Positions 7,160 to 17,081 are shown, numbered from the stretch's first letter. The stretch is DNA of 64,000 nt from an uncultured Nitrospira sp. (GCA_902500825.1 CABVRX010000002.1:86453-150452), one strand, 5' to 3'. The notes: generated from the sequence alone by a model not told the origin. Numbers and translations: made by a program.

Positions 7160-9603
7160 GGACCTCCTTCAGGAGACAGAGGTGAGTTGGTGGGAAGCGT
7201 GACGATGCACTCGGTACCACGGCCCTCGTCGCTCTCGATGCGAAGATCGCCTCCGACCTTTCGGATAATCCGCCTCGCGACCGTGAGCCCAAGGCCCGAA
7301 CCTTCCCCCTGTCCCTTCGTCGTAAAAAACGGGTCGAATATCTTGGTTAAGTGTTGTTTTGAGATGCCGGGGCCGGTGTCAGTGATCGTCACGGTCACGG
7401 TCTGGTCCGACACGAGCGTCGTCAGTGTGAGTGTGCCGACACCTTGCATGGCTTGGGCGGCATTGGTCACAAGATTGACCAACGCTTGCCGGAGTTGGTC
7501 CGGGAATACCAATACGGGCGTATTGCCCGCATAGGTTTTGTGGATCACGATACGCTTCATCTCCACGGCAGTTTGTGCCGTGGCCAATGCGAGATCCAGT
7601 TCCTGCTCCAGGTGGACTGGTGTGGGCTTGTCGGAGGCGTCACGGCTGGTCACGCCGGTAAAGTCTCGAATGATAGTCGCCATGCGACGACCATGCGTCA
7701 CGATGTCTCGGGCGCAGCTCTTGACATGCTCCAAGTCCTGTTCATCCTGAATGACTTCTCCCAATCCGATGATTCCGAACAGGGGGTTGTTGAGTTCGTG
7801 GCCGATTCCGGCGGTGAGTACGCCGAGGCTGCCTGTTTTTTCCGCTTGAACCAGCTGGTCTTGCAGCCGGCTCTCGTCCGTCGTGTCTCGAAGCACCAGC
7901 CCAATGTTGTCTTCTTCTCCCGGTTTCGACGGCAGTCGGAACCATTGGTAATGGTAGATGCGTGACGCGATGTGGAGCTCGGCACGACGGTCGGTCGATT
8001 CATGATCCGCGTTAGGCATAAGGGGGTCTCTCGGCGCCGTCTCACGCTCGATAGTGGTTGTGACGGACGGTGTATCGCCGTTCGTGTGGAACTCTGCTTG
8101 AAGCTGTTTCTGAACGGCCGGGTCGAGAGGAAGGATCGTGAACAGCGACGCTCCCGCCATCGGTTCCTGGACCTTGAAGGACTCGCGGGCCGCCTGATTG
8201 ATATAGCGTACGACTTCATGAGTATCGATCAGGAGAATGGGAGTGGGAACGGCGTCCAAGATCTGATCCGTGGATTGCTGGAGGACCTGGACCTCTTGGG
8301 TCTTCAACTTGACCTGGTCGGTCAGTCCGGCGAATGCGGCTTTCAGTTGACTGTTCATCCGATTGAACTCTTCGGCCAAGTCTTCCAATTCGTCGCCGGT
8401 GTTGATCTGAATCGGCGTCCGCAGCTCACCACGTCCGATGGTCTGCGCAGCCTGTTGCAGTTGTCGTACGGGCGTCACGATGCGGCCGGCGGCGACATAA
8501 CCCAGCGAAGCCAGTAGTACAACCGCAACGGCTCCGAATACCGTCACCCAGGTGAACAGATGCTGAATCGGCGCGAAGAGTTCGTCGGACGATTGCCAGA
8601 CGAATGTGTGCCACGACCCATCACCAACGGAGGCGTTGGTCGCTCGGCTGGTTTCGGGGAGAGGAGCAAAGCCGATCACCGAGGTGTCCTGTCCCCCATG
8701 TCCGTCACTCGAGGCTTGCACCCATCCAGGATGTCGGGGTGTCACGAGCGGGATTAACTTCGGATCGGACAACGGAACGCCGGTGGGAAGAATCGGGCAG
8801 CTGACGACGATGCCGTTGGTATCGATCAACATCACGTGACCGGTCTTTCCGAATCGAGTGACTTGGGTTGCAGGAGAAAAGAATTCCTTGGCGTCGATCA
8901 CGCGATGAAGGACCCCGACGACTTCATACCGGAGGCTATCCATGACAGGGAGCGAGATGGAGAATACATAGGCGTTGACGTGGTCATCGAAGCGGACATC
9001 TTCAATGTAGAGTTGCCCCACTGCTTTGTTGAAGGCGCCCTGCCACCATCGGGTCTGGTTGTGGCGGAACGCGGGATGGTCGGTCATGGTTCCGACGAGC
9101 GTGCCCTGTATATCGGTCACGAACAGCATCTTCGTTGAAGAGCGAACCACGTGCGGAAGCAACTGTCCCGGCGCGCTATGGACTCCGGTAAAGTATTCGT
9201 GGAGCAAGGCGCTGAAGGGGTTCTCCATGACGGATTTGATTACCGTCTGGTCTCGCGCCGTCCACCGCCGTTCTAAGTCCGAGGAAAGCGTGGTGGGGCT
9301 CTTGGCAACCCCCTGTGCATCGCGCCGATGTTCCAGTTCTCGGATGAGCAGCGGATCATTCGCGATGCGCGCGGTATGGGCGATTTCTTCGGCGAGCAGG
9401 AGATCGAGTTTGCGGGCGGCTTCAGTCGCCAACGCTTCGAAGCTTTCTCCGCTGACTTCTCGGATTTCCTGAGACCCCTGCCAGAAGGCCATGCCCAAGC
9501 CGACGACGAGCGGGATGAGACCGACCAGCAACATGGAGACGATGATCTTTGCCTTCAGCCCCCACCTGCTGCGAGGAGACGATACTGTCGGCGTTTCCGT
9601 CAT
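7108..9603 (-). CDS. Cache-HAMP-PAS sensor histidine kinase
   Basis: An 831-residue membrane histidine kinase. Membrane segment 1 at about 19-41; a large periplasmic region (42-345) with a dCache-type sensor fold (FVTDIQGTLVGT, GHVMLIDTNGIVVSCP); membrane segment 2 at about 348-372; HAMP (373-425); a coiled linker; a PAS domain (about 445-585); HisKA with phospho-acceptor H602 in GIGHELNNP; HATPase with N714 (N box), D742-T-G-P-G-I (G1) and GSGLGL at 768-773 (G2). The start ATG overlaps the stop of the preceding kinase by four bases (ATGA), so the two are translationally coupled. No receiver domain is attached; the stand-alone regulator at the head of the operon is the likely partner. The periplasmic ligand is unknown. 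Confidence 0.94.
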   Translation of the reverse strand: MTETPTVSSPRSRWGLKAKIIVSMLLVGLIPLVVGLGMAFWQGSQEIREVSGESFEALATEAARKLDLLLAEEIAHTARIANDPLLIRELEHRRDAQGVAKSPTTLSSDLERRWTARDQTVIKSVMENPFSALLHEYFTGVHSAPGQLLPHVVRSSTKMLFVTDIQGTLVGTMTDHPAFRHNQTRWWQGAFNKAVGQLYIEDVRFDDHVNAYVFSISLPVMDSLRYEVVGVLHRVIDAKEFFSPATQVTRFGKTGHVMLIDTNGIVVSCPILPTGVPLSDPKLIPLVTPRHPGWVQASSDGHGGQDTSVIGFAPLPETSRATNASVGDGSWHTFVWQSSDELFAPIQHLFTWVTVFGAVAVVLLASLGYVAAGRIVTPVRQLQQAAQTIGRGELRTPIQINTGDELEDLAEEFNRMNSQLKAAFAGLTDQVKLKTQEVQVLQQSTDQILDAVPTPILLIDTHEVVRYINQAARESFKVQEPMAGASLFTILPLDPAVQKQLQAEFHTNGDTPSVTTTIERETAPRDPLMPNADHESTDRRAELHIASRIYHYQWFRLPSKPGEEDNIGLVLRDTTDESRLQDQLVQAEKTGSLGVLTAGIGHELNNPLFGIIGLGEVIQDEQDLEHVKSCARDIVTHGRRMATIIRDFTGVTSRDASDKPTPVHLEQELDLALATAQTAVEMKRIVIHKTYAGNTPVLVFPDQLRQALVNLVTNAAQAMQGVGTLTLTTLVSDQTVTVTITDTGPGISKQHLTKIFDPFFTTKGQGEGSGLGLTVARRIIRKVGGDLRIESDEGRGTECIVTLPTNSPLSPEGGPWTTAATHSEPQPSHSS

Positions 9604-10703
9604 GACCGAGTGCTCCTCTCACCGGCCACGGATTCATCGTGAAACGTGAGGGTGAAGGTTGTGCCAAGGCCGATGTGGCTGTCGACCCCGATGGAGCCAT
9701 TCATGCGATGGATGACATTTTTGATGTTGTATAAGCCTAATCCCGTTCCTTTGCCTGGGGGTTTGGTGGTGAAAAATGGTTCGAAAATTCGACTCTGCAC
9801 GTCCGGGGCCATGCCGCAGCCGGTGTCCGAAACACGAACCTGTGTCGTATCGGCCTCGGCTGAGGTCTCCAGCGTCAACGTGCCGTGGTGCTCCATGGCC
9901 TGAACGGCATTCGTAATCAGATTGACGAACACATGGAGGAGTTCATCAGGGTTTCCCTTCACGGCGACGTCCGGCTGATAGAGCTTGCGAATATCGATGT
10001 CTTGAAGCGCCACGGCGTAGCGGGCGATCTTGAGCGCTTCATCCAACTTCCCATTGATGCCGACCAGGCAATCCTGCCGTAAAGATGTGCGGCGTGAGTA
10101 GGAGGTGAGATCCCGACAAATGGCGGTCGTGCGCTTGACGGCATCGATGATGTCCAGCGCCTGGGCATGCACGGCATCGAGGTCTCCTTCGTCGGCCAAA
10201 TTCTCCGCCAAACCGAGAATCAACTGAAGCGGATTATTCATATCGTGGGCGATCCCCGCCGCAAACGACCCGATTCCCGCGAGTTTCTCCGCATGGAGTA
10301 ACTCGGTTTGCAATGTCGATTCATGCTGCACGAGCGTCCAAAAAAGTCGCGACGCCTGTCCGCTGATGAGGTCGACTTCTGGCGGCAGCTGTTCCTGGAG
10401 CGCCGTCAGCATCGCTGCATCACCGGTGACGTCCATCACAAGATCGACCCCTGGGATCTTGATCAGATCGGTGACGTGAGCATAGGTCGTTACGTTGAGC
10501 TCCTGGGCTCGTCTGAGCCCCGGCGCCGAGGGATCCTTGTCGGTAATACCGATAATCTCAATGGTGCTGATCTGATGGAGCACATCGAGTAGCGCGATGC
10601 CACTCCGACCCGCGCCGATAATGGCCACTCTCATTGGACGTGGGGTAGGCGCCTGCTCGATGTCGATCTCCGGATGGGCGTTGGAAGGAGAAGTGGTCGC
10701 CAT
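9600..10703 (-). CDS. Soluble histidine kinase with N-terminal Rossmann domain
   Basis: A 367-residue fusion. Residues about 24-125 look like a NAD(P)-binding Rossmann domain of the homoserine-dehydrogenase/DapB kind: VAIIGAGRSG (GxGxxG at 30-35), an acidic residue at the end of strand 2 (ITDKD, D55) and VDLVMDVTGD. Then a HisKA-type kinase: GIAHDMNNP with H153, N265 in the N box, DTGCGM (G1, 293-298) and GTGLGL (G2, 319-324). No membrane segment is visible, so it should act in the cytoplasm. It starts 29 bases after the response regulator gene and overlaps the next kinase by four bases. Inference: the Rossmann part may sense the NAD(H) pool, or it may be a degenerate ligand-binding domain. 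Confidence 0.9.
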   Translation of the reverse strand: MATTSPSNAHPEIDIEQAPTPRPMRVAIIGAGRSGIALLDVLHQISTIEIIGITDKDPSAPGLRRAQELNVTTYAHVTDLIKIPGVDLVMDVTGDAAMLTALQEQLPPEVDLISGQASRLFWTLVQHESTLQTELLHAEKLAGIGSFAAGIAHDMNNPLQLILGLAENLADEGDLDAVHAQALDIIDAVKRTTAICRDLTSYSRRTSLRQDCLVGINGKLDEALKIARYAVALQDIDIRKLYQPDVAVKGNPDELLHVFVNLITNAVQAMEHHGTLTLETSAEADTTQVRVSDTGCGMAPDVQSRIFEPFFTTKPPGKGTGLGLYNIKNVIHRMNGSIGVDSHIGLGTTFTLTFHDESVAGERSTRS

Positions 10704-10732
10704 ACTCGTTTCCTGTGATGTCGTCCAGTCCG

Positions 10733-11167
10733 TCAGAGATGAGCCAATTCACGTTGATCCATGGCGCGCGCCACAGAAGCTTTCAGTTTCTCGCCTTCCA
10801 CGGGCTTGACGAGATAGTCCACGACGCCCTGCCGCAGTAACGATGTGGCCATGTCTGTGTCCGGGAATCCGGTCAGAACGATCAGGGGCACGCGTGGATA
10901 GTTTTGGCGAAAGTACGCGATTGCTTCGATGCCGTTCACTTTCGGCATTCGGATGTCGCAGATAATGACGTCAAGGAGCAGTCGATTTTCGCCAGAATTG
11001 ATGACTTCGATGGCCTTTTCTCCGTTCTCCGCCTCGAGGACATCGTAGCTGGCCTTCTGCAAAGTCATCCGGACGACCTTGCGGATGTCGGGCTCGTCAT
11101 CGACAATCAGCACGCGACCATTGGTGCTTTCACCTCCGACGAAAAATCCGGATTTGAATTCGTTCAT
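10733..11167 (-). CDS. Stand-alone response regulator (receiver only)
   Basis: A 144-residue single-domain regulator. An 18-residue N-terminal extension precedes a normal receiver domain: acidic pair D23/D24, phospho-acceptor D71 in IICDIRMP, T99 in VLTG and K121 in LVKP. There is no DNA-binding or enzymatic output domain, so it probably relays phosphate between kinases or acts by protein contact. GGAGG lies nine bases before the ATG. It is the first gene of a leftward operon with two kinases and a haem protein. Confidence 0.93.
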   Translation of the reverse strand: MNEFKSGFFVGGESTNGRVLIVDDEPDIRKVVRMTLQKASYDVLEAENGEKAIEVINSGENRLLLDVIICDIRMPKVNGIEAIAYFRQNYPRVPLIVLTGFPDTDMATSLLRQGVVDYLVKPVEGEKLKASVARAMDQRELAHL

Positions 11168-11407
11168 GACGACCTCCTTGGTGAGGAATGGAATGTTTGT
11201 GTCGTACAGCCCTCAAGCGCAAAGTCGATGCCGAATCGTGATGGTGACGACAGTGAAAACTTTCAACGGCTTGCGTTCTGCGAATAGCCTGAAGCGTTGC
11301 GCTTGTGGCTCAGTTGCACCACCACGGTGTTGAAAACCACCAACTGGAATGGCGGATTGCGTTTCAGAGCCAATTTCAGCTAGGGTATTGAAAAGCTAAG
11401 GGAGTGG

Positions 11408-11653
11408 ATGCCGGTGATTACACACGATGTGCTGACCGACTATATTCGCAAGTCCTTGCCGGATGCCGTGGTGACGATGACCGACCGTACGGGAACCATG
11501 AATCACCTCAAGGTCGTGATCGTCTCAGATGGGTTTCACGGAAAAAATCTCTTAGACCGGCATCGAATGATCTACCAAGCGCTGGATGTACCGATGAAGG
11601 ACGGACGGATCCACGCGCTCGAATTAACTGCGCGCACCAGAGATGAAGCATAG
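11408..11653 (+). CDS. bolA: BolA family protein
   Basis: An 81-residue BolA-like protein, full length for the family: an N-terminal helix (HDVLTDYIRKSLPDA), a strand pair, the FHGKNLLDRHRMIYQAL region and the invariant IHALELTART near the end. BolA proteins bind monothiol glutaredoxins through a shared [2Fe-2S] cluster or act in stress responses. The ATG follows AAGGGAG. The glutaredoxin gene starts ten bases after the stop, so the two are surely one transcript and probably one complex. Confidence 0.93.
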   Translation: MPVITHDVLTDYIRKSLPDAVVTMTDRTGTMNHLKVVIVSDGFHGKNLLDRHRMIYQALDVPMKDGRIHALELTARTRDEA

Positions 11654-11662
11654 GAGGAGACC

Positions 11663-11986
11663 ATGGCCGATCCGATCGAAGAAGAAATTCAGAAGGAAGT
11701 GAAGGCCCATAAAATTTTGATTTACGGCAAGGGAACGAAGACCATGCCGATGTGTGGATTCACAAGGGAGACCATGCAATTTTTCGATAAGTACGGGTAT
11801 CCCTACGAACTCATCGACGTGCTGTCGCAGCCGGCCAAGCGGGAAGCGCTGACGAAAATAACCAATTGGCCGACGCTTCCGAAGGTGTTTATCGACGGCA
11901 CCTTTTACGGAGATACAGACATCCTCGACCCGATGGCCGCCAAGGGCGAGATCGAACCGCTGCTGAAAAAAGCATTTGGGAAGTAG
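11663..11986 (+). CDS. grxD: Monothiol glutaredoxin (Grx4 family), CGFT active site
   Basis: A 107-residue Grx4-type monothiol glutaredoxin. Present: the KGT loop (K23-G-T), the active-site Cys31 and the NWPTLPKVFIDGTFYG strand that binds glutathione. These proteins carry and transfer [2Fe-2S] clusters in the cytoplasm and pair with BolA, which is encoded just upstream. Two differences from the usual pattern: the motif is CGFT (31-34) rather than CGFS, and the later GGCD/GGSD motif reads GDTD. Both lie at the glutathione/cluster site. GGAG precedes the ATG. Confidence 0.93.
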   Translation: MADPIEEEIQKEVKAHKILIYGKGTKTMPMCGFTRETMQFFDKYGYPYELIDVLSQPAKREALTKITNWPTLPKVFIDGTFYGDTDILDPMAAKGEIEPLLKKAFGK

Positions 11987-12236
11987 AGGGAGTCTCGGCT
12001 GGCGAACGGCGCGCGAGGCCCGGTTGTGCCATAACGCTCGGAAGCCAGACGGGTGATGAATCCCTTTCTTTTTCTCGGATGCTCCTCTAAGACTGTGACT
12101 TCGTCGCAATGCCGGCGCATCCGGCATCAGTTGCCAACAGATCTAGCAATTCCTGCTATAGCACGAACCTCTTCGCACATCCGTTCCATCCGAGACTTGG
12201 AATGAGAGAGTATGAAGGAGCTCAGGGTTTAAGGTG

Positions 12237-13061
12237 ATGCGATTGACGTCTACGACGCGTACGTTGATCGCAGGGCTGGGCCTTATCACGAGCCTTGGAT
12301 GTGCTTCTGACCGTTCGCGGGATCCTATTGCCTGGGAACAATCGCGGATGGTTGATCTCACCCATTCCTTTGGATTGGATACAATTGTCTGGCCCACGGA
12401 ACAGGACTTCAAGCTCATCGTTCAGCATGCCGAGATTACGCCGGGCGGGTACTACTATGCGTCCAACCGTGTGGAGATGCCCGAGCATGGCGGCACGCAC
12501 ATTGATGCGCCGATCCACTTTTCAAAAGGGAAGCAAACGCTGGATCAGATTCCAATCGAGCGCCTAATCGGAGCCGGTGTCAGAATCGATATCATTGAGC
12601 AGTGCGCTCGCGAACGGGATTACCGCGTGACTACTTCTGATCTCGAACGGTGGGAAGCCGAGCATGGCCGAATTCAGGATCACGCCATCGTTCTGTTAAA
12701 TACGGGCTATGCCCGATTCTGGCCAGGCCTGAAGGACTATTTGGGGACGGATGTGAGAGGACAGGATGGAGTACGGGAGCTGCATTTCCCAGGGTTACAT
12801 CCTGAAGCAGCAGCGTGGCTGGTGCGTGAACGGCGAGTGAAGGCCGTGGGCATCGATACTGCCTCCATTGATTTTGGACAATCGACCAAGTTCGAAACAC
12901 ACGTCGCTCTGCTTTCTCAGAACGTGCCGGTGTTCGAGAATCTCTCCATTCTGGATGACCTGCCGGCTCGCGGCTTTGAGGTCATCGCGCTACCCATGAA
13001 AATCGCCGGTGGGACCGGTGGCCCGCTTCGAATCATTGCGGTCGTACCGCCCTCGCCCTAA
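12237..13061 (+). CDS. Cyclase-family (KynB-like) metal-dependent hydrolase, exported
   Basis: A 274-residue member of the cyclase family (Pfam Cyclase), which includes arylformamidase KynB and isatin hydrolase. The metal-site signature is clear: HGGTHIDAPIHF, numbered about 84-95 from the ATG, with three His and one Asp; a later H in the LHFPGLHPEAAAWL segment and GIDTASIDFG also fit. The N-terminus has a hydrophobic stretch ending SLGC, a poor lipobox, so it may be a lipoprotein or simply exported. The reading frame also allows a GTG three bases upstream. Substrate cannot be set from sequence; the dioxygenase at 14245-15447 makes a formylkynurenine role conceivable. Confidence 0.8.
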   Translation: MRLTSTTRTLIAGLGLITSLGCASDRSRDPIAWEQSRMVDLTHSFGLDTIVWPTEQDFKLIVQHAEITPGGYYYASNRVEMPEHGGTHIDAPIHFSKGKQTLDQIPIERLIGAGVRIDIIEQCARERDYRVTTSDLERWEAEHGRIQDHAIVLLNTGYARFWPGLKDYLGTDVRGQDGVRELHFPGLHPEAAAWLVRERRVKAVGIDTASIDFGQSTKFETHVALLSQNVPVFENLSILDDLPARGFEVIALPMKIAGGTGGPLRIIAVVPPSP

Positions 13062-13468
13062 CTTTCAGACCATCCACAGCAGGAATCAGGATTCCTGAAT
13101 CTCCGCCAAGCATCAGACCCTGACCCAAGAGAAACCACCGGCCTGCGAGGGCAGCCGTCGCCGCGTCAAACTCGTCGTTTGTCGCGATCTTCTTCAAACA
13201 AAGAAGGGAAACGGAAGTTTCTTGCTCACCCATAATGTTGAGGCTAGATTCGATGAATGGATGGAGAAGTCAGAAGCAGCCACGGTGACATCGTCACTAG
13301 GGTTTTGCGACTTCTTCGATGGGACGCCCTTGGGCGTGAAGGTTCAAAGCCTTCCCAGGTTCATCTCAGGGAGTCGGCGGAGACGCAACAGTGAAGGGGC
13401 CTTGTGGGTTAATACCCTCGCCATTGAACTGTGACTCCCTGAGTTTGGCCTTAAAATAACGAGGGAAT
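13062..13468. other. Intergenic stretch, no supported gene
   Basis: About 400 bases between the cyclase and slipin genes. Short open frames occur on both strands (for example 13033-13233 minus, 13222-13434 plus), but none has a ribosome binding site or a recognisable product. No convincing hairpin terminator was seen. Confidence 0.5.
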
Positions 13469-14248
13469 ATGGAAAACTTGTTAGCAGGGATTTTAGTGGT
13501 GGTGGGCATCATCGTTCTGTTTCGTTATGGCTTACATCGAATCACTATTTATGAATACGAAACCGGACTCAAATATTCACGTGGCCATTTTGCCGGTCTT
13601 CTGACTGCGGGACAGTATTGGTACTTCCCGTGGCTTACAACGATAACCAAGGTCGATGTTCGACCACGCTCAATCTCGGTTCCAAACCAGGAGATTCTAA
13701 GTTCCGATAGTGTAGGCATCAAGATCAGTCTCGCTGTACAGTTCCAGGTTGTAGATGCTGCCAAAGCAACCAACAAGATTCAGGATTACCAAGTGGCTCT
13801 CTATCAAGAGTTACAGATTGCACTGAGAAGCATAGTAGGTTCAAAGACCGTTGATGAAGTCCTGGAGCAGAGGAATCAGATTGGGACCACATTGAAAGAT
13901 GTGATTGAGACAAAATGTTATGAGTTAGGAATCCAGCTCCAATCTGTAAGTCTCAAAGACATCATGTTTCCCGGCCCCTTGAAAGCGATATTCACTCATG
14001 TAGTTAAAGCCAAAAAAGAGGGTTTGGCCTCACTTGAAAAAGCTCGAGGCGAAACAGCGGCCCTAAGAAGCCTTGCCAACGCTGCCCAGATGATTAAAGG
14101 AAATCCCGAGTTGTTACATCTCAGAGCGCTTCAGGCAGCTTCTAGCACTAACTTAGTTGTGAGTGTCTCACCGCAAGCCGGAGTTCTTCCTGTCGGTGGG
14201 CAGGATTCAGGATCGGGAGACAATAACGAGTCTGGTCACCCAGGCTAG
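13469..14248 (+). CDS. Slipin / SPFH (band 7) membrane protein
   Basis: A 259-residue slipin-type SPFH protein. One N-terminal membrane segment (4-21) is followed by the band 7 domain (ITIYEYETGLKYSRG, VDVRPRSISVPNQEI, SVGIKISLAVQFQV) and the helical region that ends in ANAAQMIKGNPELLHLRALQ, a slipin hallmark. SPFH proteins oligomerise on membranes and organise microdomains or regulate proteases; slipins are often partnered by an NfeD protease, which is absent here. The gene is AT-richer than its neighbours, a possible sign of transfer. Its TAG stop shares CTAG with the stop of the convergent dioxygenase gene. Confidence 0.9.
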   Translation: MENLLAGILVVVGIIVLFRYGLHRITIYEYETGLKYSRGHFAGLLTAGQYWYFPWLTTITKVDVRPRSISVPNQEILSSDSVGIKISLAVQFQVVDAAKATNKIQDYQVALYQELQIALRSIVGSKTVDEVLEQRNQIGTTLKDVIETKCYELGIQLQSVSLKDIMFPGPLKAIFTHVVKAKKEGLASLEKARGETAALRSLANAAQMIKGNPELLHLRALQAASSTNLVVSVSPQAGVLPVGGQDSGSGDNNESGHPG

Positions 14249-15447
14249 ACCGCAATAGCTTGTTTTGTTTCGTCCAAATGCTTCTGTAGGTAAGTCATGA
14301 AGGGGGTGCCGCCGGTGCCGACTGCTGTGGGATTGGTCGCACTGGTTTGATGCTGACGATTGATGTAGCTGTCGGCGTAGCCGATATGGATTTCCCGAAA
14401 CTGCGCCAGTAGGCCGACGCATGCACAGTAGGCTGACCACAGTTCAGGGTGACTCTGTTTGCGATCATGGACATAGCCGGAAAGGACGGCGCGCCCCTGG
14501 CTGTCAGTCTGGCTCTCTAGGGCCTGAAGAAAAGCGCGGTGGCGAGGCGGCATGTATTCACGCATTTCCTGCAGATACACTGTCAAAGGATCGGGTGCAT
14601 GACGGATGCCTAGTCCTGCGTCCAGACAAGGAACAATTGAGCTTTGCGCACCGGTCTCGCCACGAAACTGTTGCGGCTGTTGCGCATAGGCTTCGACGTT
14701 GTCATAGATGAGGCCCTCTGGCAGCGACGGACTGTTCTTCCAGCCGTGGATGTAGGGTCTCACGCGAGTGTAATACACATAGGGATCGCAGCGCTCCTTC
14801 ATGCGGAGCAGTGTGTCTCGCATGGCGGTTTGCGCAGATGCCAGAGTCTGTAATCCCAACAACACCTCATCGTCCTTCCCTTTCGAGGTCGCATTGATCG
14901 CGCTCAGGAGGCCCTCCAAGCCAGCCCCTGCCTGCCGTTCGATCTGAATGTGAACCACGACGAACCATTCTTCATCCAGCCCACCGAGAAAATTTTGCAA
15001 TAGCACAATATTATCGAGCTGAATCGGTTTCGTCCTATCAAACCGGCGCCAGTTGTCCAGGGCGTAGGAGGCATAGGAAAGCACCGGAGGACGGCCAAGT
15101 TTTTGAGCTAGTTCATACCACGGCCGCGCGAGTTGGGAAGGGAGTTTATTGGCCGGTTGTCCCGGTGTTTCCCAGACATAGGCATGGCCGGCGAATGAAA
15201 GAATCCGCATTGCCGCTCGATATTCGTCCTCATGCCAACTTGATGGAGCGGATGGAAGCAACAACGGTTGTTCGTCGATAAACTGTCGAACCTGGCGCGT
15301 GCTCAACAGCTTCGGCATCTCATGGCTCAGATGGTTCAGTACTGGACAGTCGGGCAGAGTTTGACAAGGATCCGACGGTAAGAATCCTCGCTCAGGGGAG
15401 ATGTCGAAATCTTCGAGCGATAACGGCTGGGATGTGGAGGATTTCAT
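14245..15447 (-). CDS. Indoleamine 2,3-dioxygenase family haem enzyme
   Basis: A 400-residue IDO-family protein, close to the length of eukaryotic IDO. Family marks: RPPVLSYASYALDNW (119-133), the FRGETGAQSS segment (261-270) that contains the substrate-site Arg, LDAGLGIRH, the FREIHIGYADSYI segment with the probable proximal haem ligand His354, and the C-terminal GTGGTPFMTYL loop. IDO opens the indole ring of tryptophan with O2, giving N-formylkynurenine. The frame extends to 15492, but the ATG at 15447 with AAGGAG in front is preferred. No kynurenine pathway genes adjoin, except possibly the cyclase-family hydrolase at 12237. Bacterial IDO homologues have varied or unknown substrates (PrnB in pyrrolnitrin synthesis is a distant relative), so tryptophan is likely but unproven. 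Confidence 0.85.
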   Translation of the reverse strand: MKSSTSQPLSLEDFDISPERGFLPSDPCQTLPDCPVLNHLSHEMPKLLSTRQVRQFIDEQPLLLPSAPSSWHEDEYRAAMRILSFAGHAYVWETPGQPANKLPSQLARPWYELAQKLGRPPVLSYASYALDNWRRFDRTKPIQLDNIVLLQNFLGGLDEEWFVVVHIQIERQAGAGLEGLLSAINATSKGKDDEVLLGLQTLASAQTAMRDTLLRMKERCDPYVYYTRVRPYIHGWKNSPSLPEGLIYDNVEAYAQQPQQFRGETGAQSSIVPCLDAGLGIRHAPDPLTVYLQEMREYMPPRHRAFLQALESQTDSQGRAVLSGYVHDRKQSHPELWSAYCACVGLLAQFREIHIGYADSYINRQHQTSATNPTAVGTGGTPFMTYLQKHLDETKQAIAV

Positions 15448-15500
15448 GGAGGCTCCTTGCCCACACTCTACCACTCCGCCACGAGATTGCAATCGGCCTC

Positions 15501-15545
15501 AAAAACAAAAAGGCCGCCCTAAATCAGGCGGCTTTTCTTTTTTCC
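15501..15545. terminator. Bidirectional Rho-independent terminator
   Basis: GCCGCC (15513-15518) and GGCGGC (15527-15532) form a hairpin with an 8-base loop. It is followed by a T-rich run on the plus strand and by CTTTTTGTTTTTG on the minus strand. It most likely stops leftward transcripts from ahcY before the dioxygenase gene. Confidence 0.7.
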
Positions 15546-15697
15546 CTTCTCTCTGCAGGTGTGGTGCGGGTGCCATCAATTATGCTCTTTCTTCGCTCTT
15601 CTCCCAGGTGGGCCTGAGACTTTCTGGAGCGACCTTAGCGAAGGAATGGGGACCCACCGAGCCGCCGGCGATGTGAAAGCTGGAACTGACTGAAGGA

Positions 15698-15721
15698 CTG
15701 CGGTCGCCGAAGCGACCGCAG
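15698..15721. repeat. Perfect 10-bp hairpin downstream of ahcY
   Basis: ctgcggtcgc, a cgaa loop, then gcgaccgcag: a perfect 10-bp stem with a stable tetraloop about 90 bases past the ahcY stop. A wider imperfect pairing (ctggaa at 15679, ttccag at 15732) flanks it. It has no T-run, so it is not a classical terminator; mRNA 3'-end protection or a REP-like element are options. The rest of 15448-15809 shows no gene. Confidence 0.6.
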
Positions 15722-15809
15722 ATGAAGGAATTCCAGAAGGTTCGCGTCGCAGAAGGCCGGAAGGGTCATTCCGAGAGCTTGGGAGCGACAGCGAGTTTTA
15801 GGCCTGCTG

Positions 15810-17081
<1,272 letters not shown>

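Noticed and set aside
13033-13233. Minus-strand 66-codon frame after the cyclase gene
   Set aside because: Composition is plausible for a protein, but there is no ribosome site and it overlaps the cyclase end.
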